Shown: in pieces, positions 35,133 through 44,914 of the stretch
Numbering within the stretch: position 1 is the stretch's first letter
Layout: each line of letters begins with the position of its first letter
Source of the DNA: Streptomyces sp. NBC_00557
Lineage (GTDB): Bacteria > Actinomycetota > Actinomycetes > Streptomycetales > Streptomycetaceae
NCBI RefSeq assembly: GCF_036345995.1
Contig: NZ_CP107796.1
Span: 7,626,001 to 7,690,000, forward strand
Direction of reading: 5' to 3'
Length of the DNA: 64,000 bases
Notes under the pieces: generated by a model
Told to the model about the DNA's origin: nothing
Seen by the model: the letters and a program-made list of their open reading frames with translations, nothing else
Databases searched by the model: none
Translations under genes and position numbers: made by a program

Positions 35133-36644
35133 TCACGTCTGCCGGGAGTGCATGGGGTCGTTGGCGACCTCGTCCGGGCACCTCCCGTGCGGCCGGGGCC
35201 TGCGCCGGTCGCGCTGCCAGTCGAACGCCGCGAGCGCCAGGGAGGCCGCCATACCGACGAGGGCGGCGCCCAGCGCGGTCGCGAGGGCGCCGCGGTAGTC
35301 GCCGCCCTTGCCGAGGACCAGGTAGAAGATGCCGGGCAGGGCGGCGGTGCCGACCGCGGCGCCCAGCCGCTGCCCGGTCTGCAGGGCGCCGCCCGCCGCG
35401 CCCGCCATGCGCACCGGCACGTCCCGCAGCGTCATGGTGATGTTGGGGGAGACGACGGAGCCGCTGCCCACCCCCGCCAGGAACAGGACCGGAACGGCGG
35501 CCCAGGGCGCGACGCCGAGGGGCGCGAGGCGGAGCAGCAGCGCGGTGCCGCCCAGGCCCACGATCACGGCGGTCAGACCGCACACGGTGAGCAGGCGGCC
35601 GAGCCGGTCCACCAGCCGGCCGGCGACCACGGACGAGCCCGCCGAGCCCAGTGCGAACGGGGTCACGGCGAGCCCGGAGCGCAGCGGCGAGTAGCCGAGA
35701 CCGTGCTGGTAGAACAGCGCGAAGACCAGCCACACGCCGCTGAACCCGACGAAGTACAGCGTGCCGACGCCGGCCCCGACGGCGTACCCGCGCACGGTGG
35801 TGAACAGGCGCGGGTCGAGCAGCGGCTGGACGTCCCGGGCGACGAGCCGGCGCTGCCACCACGCGAAGACACAGAGGATCGCCGCGCCGGCCGGGAACAG
35901 CCACCACACGCGTCCGATCCCCCCGGAGTCAGCCTGGACCAGCGGGTACATCAGCGCGAGGACACCGAGACCGAGCAGCAGGATCCCCGGCACGTCCAGG
36001 TGCCCGCGGCCGGAGCGCCGGGTGCGGGGCAGCAGGCGGCGGCCGAGGAGCACGGCCAGGACGCCGATGGGCACGTTGACGTAGAAGATCCACCGCCAGC
36101 CCGCGGGGCCCGAGGCCAGGGCGAGGATGGCGCCGCCGGTGATCGGCCCGGTGGCCGCCGACAGGCCGACCGTGGCGCCGAAGAAGCCGAAGGCGCGCCC
36201 GCGCTCGGCGCCGCGGAACATCTGCTGGATGAGCGCGGAGTTCTGCGGCGCCATGAAGCCCGCCGCGAGCCCCTGCGCCAGCCGGGCCACCACCAGGAGC
36301 GTGATGTCCGGGGCCGCTCCGCAGGCCGCGCTGAAGAGCACGAAACCGCTGAGGGCCAGCAGGAAGATCCGGCGCCGGTCGAGGGCGTCCCCGAGGCGCC
36401 CCGCGGTGACGAGGGCCAGGCCGAAGGTGAGGGCGTATCCGGACACCACCCACTGCACCTGCGCGGGCGAGGCGTGCAGATCGCGCTGGACCGTGGGCAG
36501 GGCCACCGCCACGATCGTCACGTCCAGCAGGCTCATGAAGCCGGCCACCAGGGTGACCCACAGCGCCCGCCACCGGTTCGGATCCGGCGCGTGCCCGGCC
36601 TCCGGGTCGTCCTGGTGCCGCCCGCCCGCAACCGACCCCGTCAC
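35133..36644 (-). CDS. MFS transporter, DHA2 (14-TM drug efflux) family
   Basis: The 503-residue protein has about fourteen transmembrane helices. MSLLDVTIVAVALPTVQRDL is the DHA2 helix 1 signature, followed by WVVSGYALTFGLALVTAGRLGD and the motif C-like GPITGGAIL. It is probably a proton-coupled drug exporter. The GTG at 36644 has GAGGAG 7 nt upstream. It is divergent from the MHS transporter with a 219-bp intergenic region and lies between the two halves of the formate/oxidase locus. No regulator is adjacent. Confidence 0.92.
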   Translation of the reverse strand: MTGSVAGGRHQDDPEAGHAPDPNRWRALWVTLVAGFMSLLDVTIVAVALPTVQRDLHASPAQVQWVVSGYALTFGLALVTAGRLGDALDRRRIFLLALSGFVLFSAACGAAPDITLLVVARLAQGLAAGFMAPQNSALIQQMFRGAERGRAFGFFGATVGLSAATGPITGGAILALASGPAGWRWIFYVNVPIGVLAVLLGRRLLPRTRRSGRGHLDVPGILLLGLGVLALMYPLVQADSGGIGRVWWLFPAGAAILCVFAWWQRRLVARDVQPLLDPRLFTTVRGYAVGAGVGTLYFVGFSGVWLVFALFYQHGLGYSPLRSGLAVTPFALGSAGSSVVAGRLVDRLGRLLTVCGLTAVIVGLGGTALLLRLAPLGVAPWAAVPVLFLAGVGSGSVVSPNITMTLRDVPVRMAGAAGGALQTGQRLGAAVGTAALPGIFYLVLGKGGDYRGALATALGAALVGMAASLALAAFDWQRDRRRPRPHGRCPDEVANDPMHSRQT

Positions 36645-36863
36645 CTGGGCTCCTCTCACCGGGTGCACACCCGGTTGGACGAGGTTCCCCGACCGGGGCA
36701 GGGGCACACACACGGCGCCGTTCCCAACGGCCCGGCCCGCCCCCGCAGCACACCGGGGACGCCGTCCCATAACGCTCGGTAGCCGGGTGGACGCCTCCGT
36801 TTGAGCCCGCGAGAACTGCGCAGGCGCAGGGGGGAGAACACGTACGGCGAAAGGAACGACCCC

Positions 36864-38354
36864 ATGGCGGTGACGGGCGGCGAGTCGGTGGACCCGGCGG
36901 CGATGAGGCGGCACCGGGTGCTGTTCCGCGCGGTCGAGAAACGACGCCACCCCAAGCTGCGCCGCAGCGACATCACCGTGACCGACGAGGCCGTGGTCAA
37001 GCGCGCCACCAAGGCCGCCGCCCTCGGCAACGCGATGGAGTGGTACGACTTCGGCATCTACAGCTATCTGGCCGGCACGATCGGGAAGGTCTTCTTCCCC
37101 TCGGGCAGCGCCACCGCCCAGCTCCTCAGCTCCTTCGCGACGTTCGCGGTGGCCTTCCTGGTGCGCCCGCTCGGCGCCATGGTCTTCGGGCCGCTCGGCG
37201 ACAAGATCGGCCGCAGGAGCGTCCTCGCCGTCACCATGATCATGATGGCGGCGGGGACCTTCGCCATCGGCCTCATCCCCTCGCACGACGCCATCGGCCT
37301 CGTGGCGCCCGGCCTGCTGATCTTCTTCCGGCTGGTGCAGGGCTTCTCCACCGGCGGGGAGTACGGCGGCGCGGCGACCTTCATCGCCGAGTACGCGCCG
37401 GACAAACGGCGCGGCTACTTCGGCAGCTTCCTGGAGTTCGGCACGCTCGGCGGGTACGTCGGCGCGTCCGGCCTGGTCGTCGTCCTCAGCGGCGTCCTCA
37501 CCCAGGACCAGATGCTGCACTGGGGCTGGCGCATCCCCTTCCTGGTCGCGGCCCCGCTCGGCTTCATCGGCCTCTACCTGCGGCTGAAGCTGGACGAGAC
37601 GCCCGCCTTCCTGAAACTGGAGGGCGGACGGGCCGGTGCGAGCGACGCCGCGGCGGTGGAGACCTCGGCCACCGCCGACCTCGGAAAGATCTTCACCCGC
37701 TACTGGCGGCCGCTGGTGCTGTGCCTCGCCCTCGTCGCGGCGTACAACGTCACCGACTACATGCTGCTGTCGTACATGCCGGCGTACCTGTCCGACGAGC
37801 TCGGCTACGGCACCAACCGCGGCCTGCTCATCCTGGTCCTGGTGATGGTCGTCCAGATGTGCGTGATCAACCAGGTCGGGCGGCTCTCGGACCGCTTCGG
37901 GCGACGGCCGCTGCTGATGACGGGGATGCTCGGCTTCCTCGTCCTGTCCGTGCCGTCGTACCTGCTCATCCGGCAGGGCGGCATCGCCCTGATCGCCCTC
38001 GGCCTGCTGCTGCTCGGGCTCTGCCTGGTGGCGCTGCTCGGCACGATGTCCGCGGCGCTTCCGGCGATCTTCCCCACCCACGTCCGCTACGGCTCCCTCG
38101 CGGTCGCCTACAACCTCTCCACCTCGCTCTTCGGCGGCACGACCCCCCTGGTGACCACCGCCCTGATCAGCGTCTTCCACACCACGCTCATGCCGGCCTA
38201 CTACGCCACGCTCGCCGCGGCCGTCGGCGTCGTCGCGGTGCTGTGCATGAAGGAGACCGCCCAGAAGCCCCTGGCCGGCTCGCCGCCGTGCGTGGAGACG
38301 GACGAAGAGGCGGCCGAACTGGTCCAGGACCAGTCCCCGCGCCCCCGGTTCTGA
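36864..38354 (+). CDS. MFS transporter, metabolite:H+ symporter (MHS, ProP/ShiA-like)
   Basis: The 496-residue, 12-TM protein has the MHS start ALGNAMEWYDFGIYSYLA, the loop 2-3 motif GPLGDKIGRRSVL, and QGFSTGGEYGGAATFIAEYAP. MHS members import osmolytes or organic acids (betaine, proline, citrate, alpha-ketoglutarate). Its place between formate dehydrogenase subunit genes hints at an organic acid substrate, but that is only context. AAGGA precedes the ATG at 36864. A close paralogue lies at 49.7 kb. Confidence 0.93.
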   Translation: MAVTGGESVDPAAMRRHRVLFRAVEKRRHPKLRRSDITVTDEAVVKRATKAAALGNAMEWYDFGIYSYLAGTIGKVFFPSGSATAQLLSSFATFAVAFLVRPLGAMVFGPLGDKIGRRSVLAVTMIMMAAGTFAIGLIPSHDAIGLVAPGLLIFFRLVQGFSTGGEYGGAATFIAEYAPDKRRGYFGSFLEFGTLGGYVGASGLVVVLSGVLTQDQMLHWGWRIPFLVAAPLGFIGLYLRLKLDETPAFLKLEGGRAGASDAAAVETSATADLGKIFTRYWRPLVLCLALVAAYNVTDYMLLSYMPAYLSDELGYGTNRGLLILVLVMVVQMCVINQVGRLSDRFGRRPLLMTGMLGFLVLSVPSYLLIRQGGIALIALGLLLLGLCLVALLGTMSAALPAIFPTHVRYGSLAVAYNLSTSLFGGTTPLVTTALISVFHTTLMPAYYATLAAAVGVVAVLCMKETAQKPLAGSPPCVETDEEAAELVQDQSPRPRF

Positions 38355-38384
38355 GCACGTCGGGCACCGCCGGGAGCGCGGCCG

Positions 38385-39398
38385 TCAGCGCCCGCGCTCC
38401 AGCCGCTCCCGCTGCGGCACGACCGTGTACTTCGGGTCCTGAGCCGAGGCCACCCCGGCGTGGAAGACGCCGAAGCGCAGGGCCGCCGAGCCGGTGAGCA
38501 GCGCGGCCCCCGCAGCCAGCAACAGACGCCGGTCCCGCCCGCCGAACAGGGCCAGGGCCGCACCGCCCGCCGTCAGCGCCTCCGCCGCCCGCAGCAGCAG
38601 GTGCGGCCTGCCCTGCTCGAAGGGCTCGGCGGACAGGCCCATGCGCCGCTTCATCGCCCGGAACGCGCCCAGTTCCAGGGCCGCGCCGAGGACGGCCAGC
38701 CGGCGGGCCGGGCCGGCCTGGGCGGCCGGGGCGGCGGCCAGCGCCAGGCCGGAGGCCGCGGTCGCGGCGGAGCCCGCGAAGACGAAGGGCAGCTCGCGGT
38801 AGCCCTCGTGCCAGGACGGAACGGCCGTGTCCGCGAGCAGCACCGCCGTGTACGTCGCCACGGCCGGGCCGAGCACGGCGGAGGCCGCCGTGGCCGCCGA
38901 GCCCAGCAGCCGGTACCGGCCAGCCACCTCGGTGGCCGCGGCGGTCAGCGTCAGCGGCGCGTACCCGGCCAGCAGCCACGAGCCCACGCTCATGGGCGAG
39001 GTGGGCTTCAGCACGCGCAGCATGTTCAGGAACCGGGCCGGCCGGCCCAGGTCGTGGACGAGCGCGGCCAGCGACACGGAGATCGCCCCGGCCGCCCCCA
39101 GCTTCGCCGGCGCCGCCAGCCCCGGCCGGCCGCTCGCCTGCGCCCCCGCCGCGAGCAGCGAGGACGCCCCGGCCAGGCCGCCGAGATACAGGTATCCGGC
39201 GATGTCCAGCGGCTTCCACGTCGGCTTGTTCAGCACCGGCTTGCCGTAGTACGACGAGAACTCCGCCTCCGGCACCATCGGCTGCTCGCCGCGCCCGCGC
39301 CGTCCGCGGCGCCGCCGCCCGGCGTGCGCGCCCGTCGGCGCCTGCCTGCCGGGCCGTGCGCCCCGGACGCCGTCCCGGGTGACGTCGGACTCGCTCAT
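38385..39398 (-). CDS. NrfD/PsrC-type membrane subunit of formate dehydrogenase
   Basis: The 337-residue protein has an N-terminal basic segment, the conserved SYYGKPVLNKPTWKP stretch, then about eight transmembrane helices. HDLGRPARFLNMLRVLKPTSPMSVGSW is the quinone-site segment of NrfD-like subunits in actinobacterial formate dehydrogenases. It anchors the complex and passes electrons to menaquinone. The start overlaps the end of the FeS subunit gene by 4 bp, showing a single transcript with fdhB. Confidence 0.92.
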   Translation of the reverse strand: MSESDVTRDGVRGARPGRQAPTGAHAGRRRRGRRGRGEQPMVPEAEFSSYYGKPVLNKPTWKPLDIAGYLYLGGLAGASSLLAAGAQASGRPGLAAPAKLGAAGAISVSLAALVHDLGRPARFLNMLRVLKPTSPMSVGSWLLAGYAPLTLTAAATEVAGRYRLLGSAATAASAVLGPAVATYTAVLLADTAVPSWHEGYRELPFVFAGSAATAASGLALAAAPAAQAGPARRLAVLGAALELGAFRAMKRRMGLSAEPFEQGRPHLLLRAAEALTAGGAALALFGGRDRRLLLAAGAALLTGSAALRFGVFHAGVASAQDPKYTVVPQRERLERGR

Positions 39399-40411
39399 CG
39401 CGGCCTCCTCGCGAAGCTGCCGAGGGCGAGGGCGGCGAGCGAGACGGCGGCCAGCGCCGCGTGCCGCCACATGTCCGGCAGGTCCCGGGTGGTCACCACC
39501 GGATCCGGGGGCAGGCCGTAGACCTCCGGCTCGTCCAGCAGCAGGAAGAACGCGCCGTCGCCGCCGACCCCGTCGTCCGGGCTCTCGCCGTACAGCCGGG
39601 CGTCGGTCACCCCGGCCGCGTGCAGCTGCGCCACCCGCTCCGCCGCCCGCTCCCGCAGCTCCTGAAGCGGGCCGAACTGGATGGAGTCGGTGGGGCAGGC
39701 CTTGGCGCAGGCGGGCTCCATGCCGGCGCCGAGCCGGTCGTAGCACAGGGTGCACTTCCACACCCGGCCGTCGCCCTCGCGCTGGTCGATGACGCCGTAG
39801 GGGCAGGCGGGCACGCAGTAGCCGCAGCCGTTGCAGATGTCCTCCTGGACGACGACCGTGCCGAACTCGGTGCGGAACAGCGCGCCCGTCGGGCACACGT
39901 CCAGGCAGGCGGCGTGCGTGCAGTGCTTGCACACGTCGGAGGCCATCAGCCAGCGCAGCTCGGTGCGGCCGTCCGGGGAGACGGGCGAGATCTCCCCGGC
40001 GGGGGCGCCCGCCGGGGCCCGCCCGGGCGGGGGAGAGGTGGCGCCCGGTCCGGGGGAGGAGGCGCCGGTGCCGAGCCGTGCGGCGGCGGCGAACACGTCG
40101 ACGTCCTCGTGCCCCACCCCGGGCTCCTGGCCGCCGAACGGCTTGCGCTGCTCGATGAAGGCCACATGCCGCCAGGTGTCGGCGCCCAGACCCTGGGTGT
40201 TGTCGTACGACATGCCGGTGAAGACCAGACCGTCCTCCGGGATGGCGTTCCACTCCTTGCACGCCACCTCGCACGCCTTGCAGCCGATGCACACCGAGGT
40301 GTCCGTGAAGAACCCCATCCTCGGCGGGGCGTCCGGGTAACCGGAGGCCCCGGCCACGTCCGGCTGCGGGCCGTACAGCAGATGTCCGTGCACCTCGTCG
40401 CCGTCTCTCAT
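39395..40411 (-). CDS. fdhB: Formate dehydrogenase beta subunit (four-cluster ferredoxin)
   Basis: The 338-residue protein carries four cysteine groups (CIGCKACEVAC, CKHCTHAACLDVCP, CNGCGYCVPACP and CTLCYDR...CAKACP), enough for four 4Fe-4S clusters linking the alpha subunit to the membrane. A hydrophobic helix near the C-terminus (AALAAVSLAALALGSF) is the membrane anchor seen in FdnH-like subunits. A disordered Gly/Pro-rich insert lies around residues 100-145. GAGAGG precedes the ATG. It sits 16 bp after the cytochrome b gene, in one operon with it and the NrfD gene. Confidence 0.94.
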   Translation of the reverse strand: MRDGDEVHGHLLYGPQPDVAGASGYPDAPPRMGFFTDTSVCIGCKACEVACKEWNAIPEDGLVFTGMSYDNTQGLGADTWRHVAFIEQRKPFGGQEPGVGHEDVDVFAAAARLGTGASSPGPGATSPPPGRAPAGAPAGEISPVSPDGRTELRWLMASDVCKHCTHAACLDVCPTGALFRTEFGTVVVQEDICNGCGYCVPACPYGVIDQREGDGRVWKCTLCYDRLGAGMEPACAKACPTDSIQFGPLQELRERAAERVAQLHAAGVTDARLYGESPDDGVGGDGAFFLLLDEPEVYGLPPDPVVTTRDLPDMWRHAALAAVSLAALALGSFARRPR

Positions 40412-40427
40412 CGCCGTACCTCTCTGC

Positions 40428-42107
40428 TCACGACTCGTCGCCCCCCTCGGGTACCTCGCCCGGCGCGGCCCGCACGAACTCCACCCGGCGTTTCTCCCAG
40501 GCGGTCGCCGGCATCTCCACGCTCTTGCCGAAGTACCAGCGGCTGAGGGCGTTGCGCAGCCGGTGCCGGTGGAACCAGCGCCAGGCCTCCGTGCCCTCCG
40601 CGCGCGGGCGGGGCGTGGCGCGCACGAGGATGCGGTAGGCCTCCTCGCGGGAGAGCAGGGTGTGGGCCTCCTCGTAGCCGCCGCCCGCCGTGCGCCGCAC
40701 CTCCCCCGTCGCCCCGCCGTCCAGCAGCCGCTGCCGGTCGGCGGCCTGCAGACCGAGGCAGGCCCGCTTGGTGGCGTGGTACGTCACGAACGGCAGCACG
40801 AACAGGGCGGTGCGCAGGGAGCGGGTGATCAGCTCGGCCGGCAGGTCGAACTTGTAGGCCAGCACGTCCTGTCCCCCGGCCATCAGCAGCACCCCGTACG
40901 CCGCGACGGCCGCCGCACCCAGCGCGGTGCGCGTCGGCTGGTTGCGCGGCCGGTCGCACAGGTGCTGCTCGGGCAGCGGCCCGGTGAGCCAGCGCTCGAA
41001 GAACGGATAGGCGTACAGGATCAGGAACAGCACCGCGGGCAGCGCCACGCCCGGCAGGAACACGTCCCAGACGATCGTGTGCCCGGCGAAGTCCGTCTCC
41101 CAGGCCGGCATCAGCCTGAGTGCGCCCTCCAGATAGCCCACGTACCAGTCGGGCTGGGAGTCCAGCGACACGTGGTCCGCGCGGTAGGGCCCGAAGGCCC
41201 AGATCGGGTTGACCTGGAACAGGGCCGCCATCAGGGCGAGGACGCCCGTCAGGATGAAGAACAGGCCCGCGGACTTCGTCGCGTACTGGGGGACCAGCGG
41301 TTTGCCGATCACGTTCCGGTTGGTGTGGCCGGGCTTCGCCCACTGGGTGTGCTTGTGCACCACGACGAACGTCAGATGCGCCCCGACGAGCGCCAGCAGC
41401 AGACCCGGCACCAGCAGGATGTGGGTCACGTACAGCCGCGGGATGATCTCGTGCCCCGGGTACTGGCCGCCGAAGACGAAGAACGACAGATAGCTGCCCA
41501 CGACCGGGATCGACAGCACGATGCCCTGGGCGGTGCGCAGGCCGGTGCCCGAGAGCAGGTCGTCCGGGAGCGAGTACCCGCAGAAGCCCTCCAGCAGGGA
41601 GAACATGAACAGCGTCACGCCGACGGTCCAGTTGACCTCCCGCGGCCGCCGGAACGCCCCGGTGAGGAAGATCCGCAGCAGGTGCACGCCGATCGCCGCG
41701 ACGAACACCAGCGCCGCCCAGTGGTGCATCTGCCGTATCAGCAGTCCGCCGCGCACGTCGAAGCTGATGTGCAGCACCGACGCGTACGCCTCGGACGTCA
41801 TCGTGCCGCGCAGCGGCAGGTACGAGCCGGTGTACGGCCGTTCCGTCATGTCCGGGTGGAAGAAGAACGTCAGCCACACCCCGGTGAGCACCAGCACCAG
41901 CAGGCTGTACAGCGCCAGCTCGCCCAGCAGGAACGACCAGTGGTCCGGGAACGCCTTGCGCAGGAACTCCTTGCCGGCCGAGGCGACGGGCAGCCGCCGG
42001 TCCAGCGCGGACACCAGGCGCTCACCGCGCCTCTCGCCCCCCTCCGACGGCCGTTCCTCGGACACCGCCACCGCGCTCTCGCCTTCCGTCCGTGCCGGAT
42101 CCCTCAC
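40428..42107 (-). CDS. QcrB-like cytochrome b, stand-alone
   Basis: The 559-residue protein resembles the actinobacterial cytochrome bc1 cytochrome b. It has eight or nine helices, haem His pairs in MHHWAALVFVAAIGVH and THILLVPGLLLALVGAH, a Qo-site PDWY motif, and the long cytoplasmic C-terminal extension typical of the phylum. It should oxidise menaquinol. The usual partners qcrA (Rieske) and qcrC (dihaem cytochrome c) are not in the window; instead it leads an operon with fdhB and the NrfD gene. The GTG at 42107 follows GGGAGAG. Confidence 0.9.
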   Translation of the reverse strand: MRDPARTEGESAVAVSEERPSEGGERRGERLVSALDRRLPVASAGKEFLRKAFPDHWSFLLGELALYSLLVLVLTGVWLTFFFHPDMTERPYTGSYLPLRGTMTSEAYASVLHISFDVRGGLLIRQMHHWAALVFVAAIGVHLLRIFLTGAFRRPREVNWTVGVTLFMFSLLEGFCGYSLPDDLLSGTGLRTAQGIVLSIPVVGSYLSFFVFGGQYPGHEIIPRLYVTHILLVPGLLLALVGAHLTFVVVHKHTQWAKPGHTNRNVIGKPLVPQYATKSAGLFFILTGVLALMAALFQVNPIWAFGPYRADHVSLDSQPDWYVGYLEGALRLMPAWETDFAGHTIVWDVFLPGVALPAVLFLILYAYPFFERWLTGPLPEQHLCDRPRNQPTRTALGAAAVAAYGVLLMAGGQDVLAYKFDLPAELITRSLRTALFVLPFVTYHATKRACLGLQAADRQRLLDGGATGEVRRTAGGGYEEAHTLLSREEAYRILVRATPRPRAEGTEAWRWFHRHRLRNALSRWYFGKSVEMPATAWEKRRVEFVRAAPGEVPEGGDES

Positions 42108-42241
42108 TCAGGGTGCTCTCCCTCGAGCCTGGCACGGGTCCCCCGGCTCCGCCCGCCCGAAACGGCCGCCACTCGTTTGCCCGGACCGGTGCCGGGCTAC
42201 CCGTGGGCGCGGACGTCTGCGGGCGGGAGGAGGCCGGCGTG

Positions 42242-43951
42242 GTGAACGTGTCGGAGGGTGTCGCGGCCCGGCTGCGGGCGTGGGGCGCCGAGCGGGTGTA
42301 CGGCGTGCCGGGACCGGAGACCGATCCGCTGGCCGCCGCCCTGTGCGGCGGGCCCGACGCGCCGTGGTTCGTCCAGGCGCGCGGCGCGGAGTCCGCCGCC
42401 CTCATGGCGTGCGCCGACGCCAAGCTCACCGGCCGCCTCGGCTGCTGCCTCGCCCCGGCCGGCGCGGCGGCGCTCCGGCTGCTGGGCGGACTCTGGGACG
42501 CGGCGGCGGACCGGACCCCGGTGCTCGCCGTGGTCGGCGAGGAAGCGGCCGCCCGGCCGACGGGGGGCCGGATCGTGCGCCATCTGGCGGAGCTGTCGGT
42601 GTTCTGCGAGGAGGTCTCCGGGCCGGAGCTCATGGGCGACGCCCTGGACCGGGCCGCACGGGCCGCGCTCACCGACCGGGGCGTGGCGAGCCTCGCCGTC
42701 CCGCGCCGCGTCCTCGAGGCGACGGCGCCCGACGGGCCGGGCCGCGCGGTACCCGTCGGCGCGGCCCCGCCGGTGCGCATCCCGGACGAAGGGGACCTCC
42801 GGCGCGCCGCCGAGACGCTCGACGGCGCCGGGAGGCCGGCGGTGGTCGTGGGCAACGCCGGGCGCGCCGCCTCCGGTCAGGCCACGGGCGTGGCCTCCCT
42901 CCTCGGCGCCGGTGTCGCCACGACGGCGCTGGCCCGCGACGTCCTGCCCGACGACCTGCCGTACCTGACGGGCGTGGCCGGCCCCCTCGGCAGTGAGGCG
43001 GCTGCCGCACTGCTGCGGGAGTGCGGCACGCTGCTGCTCGTCGGCGCGGAGGACCTGGACCCCGCGCTGCTTCCCTCCGAGGACGCATGCCGGATCGTCA
43101 GCGTCGACCCCGGACCGGCCGACTGCCCCCTGGACCGGGCCCGTCCGGCCGTGCGGCTGACCGGCGACGTCGTCGCCGCCCTGGAAGCGCTCATCCCGCT
43201 GCTGCACCGCGCCGCCGACCGGACGTGGCGCTCCCGGGTCGAGGACGCGGTACGGACCTGGCGGGACGAGGGGCACACGCGGGCGAACCGCTATTTCGGT
43301 ACGTCCGTCAACCCGCGCTCCGTCGTCGCCGAGCTGTCCGAGCGGCTGCCCGAACGGGCCGTCGTCGTCACCGACTCCGGGACCGCCCTGGACTGGTGGA
43401 CCCGGCATCTGCGGCTCCGCAACGGCATGCGCTCCCTGCTGTCCGGCCGGCTCGGAATGCCGGGCGCCGCCGTCCCCTACGCCGTGGCCGCCCGGTTCGC
43501 CGCCCCCGACCGGCCGGTCGTCGCCCTCGTCGGCGACGGTGCGTTCCAGGCCGGCGGGCTGAACGAGCTGATCACCGTCCGCCGGCATCTGGACCGGCTG
43601 GCGGAGCTGCCCCCGCTGGTCTTCTGCGTGCTGAACAACGGCGATCTGAACCGGCTGACCTGGCGGCGCCGTTCGGCGGCCGGGGATCCGCTGATCCCGC
43701 TGTCGGCCGAGGTCCCCGCCATGCCGTACGCCGAGTGGGCGCGGCTCGCGGGCCTGCCGGCCGTGCGCTGCGACCGGCCCCGGCACGTCGCCTCCGTCTG
43801 GGCCGACGTGCTGCGCCGACCCGGCCCGGCGGTGGTGGAGTTCGTGGTGGACGGCGAGATCCCGCCGGACTGGGCCCGGGGCCGGGGATCCGGCCAGGCG
43901 GGGAGGACGGCGCGCAGGAAGACGCCCGGTTCCCTCCTGTCGTCGCGGTAG
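42242..43951 (+). CDS. ThDP-dependent enzyme, pyruvate oxidase/acetolactate synthase-like
   Basis: The protein (about 569 residues) has the three-domain layout of the POX/AHAS family. The Pyr domain has VQARGAESAALMACADAKLT with the catalytic Glu. A degenerate central FAD/nucleotide domain follows. The PP domain has VALVGDGAFQAGGLNEL...NNGDLN, the ThDP/Mg motif. PoxB-type members feed electrons from pyruvate into quinone, which would suit its place divergent from the cytochrome b operon. Other decarboxylase functions are possible. Adjacent GTG codons at 42239 and 42242 follow GGAGGAGG. Confidence 0.85.
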   Translation: MNVSEGVAARLRAWGAERVYGVPGPETDPLAAALCGGPDAPWFVQARGAESAALMACADAKLTGRLGCCLAPAGAAALRLLGGLWDAAADRTPVLAVVGEEAAARPTGGRIVRHLAELSVFCEEVSGPELMGDALDRAARAALTDRGVASLAVPRRVLEATAPDGPGRAVPVGAAPPVRIPDEGDLRRAAETLDGAGRPAVVVGNAGRAASGQATGVASLLGAGVATTALARDVLPDDLPYLTGVAGPLGSEAAAALLRECGTLLLVGAEDLDPALLPSEDACRIVSVDPGPADCPLDRARPAVRLTGDVVAALEALIPLLHRAADRTWRSRVEDAVRTWRDEGHTRANRYFGTSVNPRSVVAELSERLPERAVVVTDSGTALDWWTRHLRLRNGMRSLLSGRLGMPGAAVPYAVAARFAAPDRPVVALVGDGAFQAGGLNELITVRRHLDRLAELPPLVFCVLNNGDLNRLTWRRRSAAGDPLIPLSAEVPAMPYAEWARLAGLPAVRCDRPRHVASVWADVLRRPGPAVVEFVVDGEIPPDWARGRGSGQAGRTARRKTPGSLLSSR

Positions 43952-44030
43952 CGTTCCGGCGGAACGTCCCAGCGGCCGGCGGAGGCCCGGCCGGGCCCCG
44001 GACGTCCGGCAGTGCGGCCGGCGTGGGCCC

Positions 44031-44471
44031 TCACTCGGCGGTGAGCGGCACCGTGGCGGTGACCCGCTTGCCGTACGACAGCCGTGTCACCTCCAGGGCG
44101 TCGGACAGCATCGTGACGAGATGCAGGCCGTGGCCGCCGACCCGGCGCGGATCGGGAGGGCGCCGCAGCGGCGGGTCGGGGGAGGTGTCCGCCACCGCGA
44201 TGCGCAGCACGGCGGCGTCGGGCGGCAGCTCCAGGCGCACGGCGCACGGCCCGGGGGCGTGCTTGGCCACGTTGGTGACGAGTTCGCTGACGACGAGCTG
44301 GGCGTCCTGCACCGAGCGCTTCCCCGGAGCAGGGCGCACCCGGGAGAGCAGGTCGGCGACGGCATCCCTGGCGTCGGCGATGCCGGCCGCGGCGGAGTCC
44401 CAGGTACGGCTGTAGCGCAGGGGCGCGGGCCGTGCCCGCGTCGTCGTGTGCGTCCCGGCCGTCATGTCCAT
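44031..44471 (-). CDS. Anti-sigma-factor-type ATP-binding protein (HATPase_c, RsbW-like)
   Basis: The 146-residue protein is a single GHKL ATPase domain. VVSELVTNVAKHAPGP is the N box, VADTSPDPP the G1 box and VGGHGLHLVTML the G2 box. The streptomycete family of such proteins acts as serine kinases of anti-sigma antagonists or binds sigma factors. The SpoIIE phosphatases encoded elsewhere in the window belong to the same kind of network. The start is ATG at 44471 or 44465. The 269 bp to the CsbD gene show no gene. Confidence 0.9.
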   Translation of the reverse strand: MDMTAGTHTTTRARPAPLRYSRTWDSAAAGIADARDAVADLLSRVRPAPGKRSVQDAQLVVSELVTNVAKHAPGPCAVRLELPPDAAVLRIAVADTSPDPPLRRPPDPRRVGGHGLHLVTMLSDALEVTRLSYGKRVTATVPLTAE

Positions 44472-44740
44472 ATGGCGTCGCCCTTTTCCTCCGGCACCTG
44501 GTTCCGGTCCCTGTCCCTGCTGTCGTCCCTGCCCGCCCGATCGTCCCTCGTTGCCCGGATACCCGCTGATCCCCCGGGCAAGGGGACGTCCGCCGTGAAT
44601 CCTCCGGTTGCACGGATCCCCCTGGTCACGGGCGGCATCCGGCCGGGCACACGGAACCGGCCCGGAGGCGGTCGGCACGCGACACACGCTGCTCCCCCCC
44701 GGACCGGTTCGTGTTCGGCGCAGCGCCTCGAAGGGCGCGA

Positions 44741-44914
44741 TCAGTGCTTGAAGGTGTCCTTGGCCTTCTCCTTGGCCTGCCGGGCGTCTCCCTCCGCGCC
44801 CTTCATCCGGCCCTCGGCCTCCATCCGCTCGTTGCCGACGGCGCGGCCCACGGCCTCCTTGGCCTTCCCCTTGGCCTGCTCCGCCTTGGCCTTCGCCTTC
44901 TGGTTGCCAGCCAT
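44741..44914 (-). CDS. CsbD family stress protein, 57 aa
   Basis: The 57-residue protein is strongly charged and helical, with the repeated KAKAEQAKGKAKEAVG and EGDARQAKEKAKD patterns of CsbD. These are abundant general-stress proteins whose molecular function is not established. GGGAGATGAG lies ahead of the ATG. The neighbouring anti-sigma-type ATPase gene fits general-stress control. Confidence 0.9.
   Translation of the reverse strand: MAGNQKAKAKAEQAKGKAKEAVGRAVGNERMEAEGRMKGAEGDARQAKEKAKDTFKH

Noticed and set aside
35133..38180. One giant minus-strand protein covering the DHA2 transporter and the complement of the MHS gene
   Set aside because: The transporter has its own GTG with GAGGAG at 36644; the rest is antisense of the plus-strand MHS transporter.
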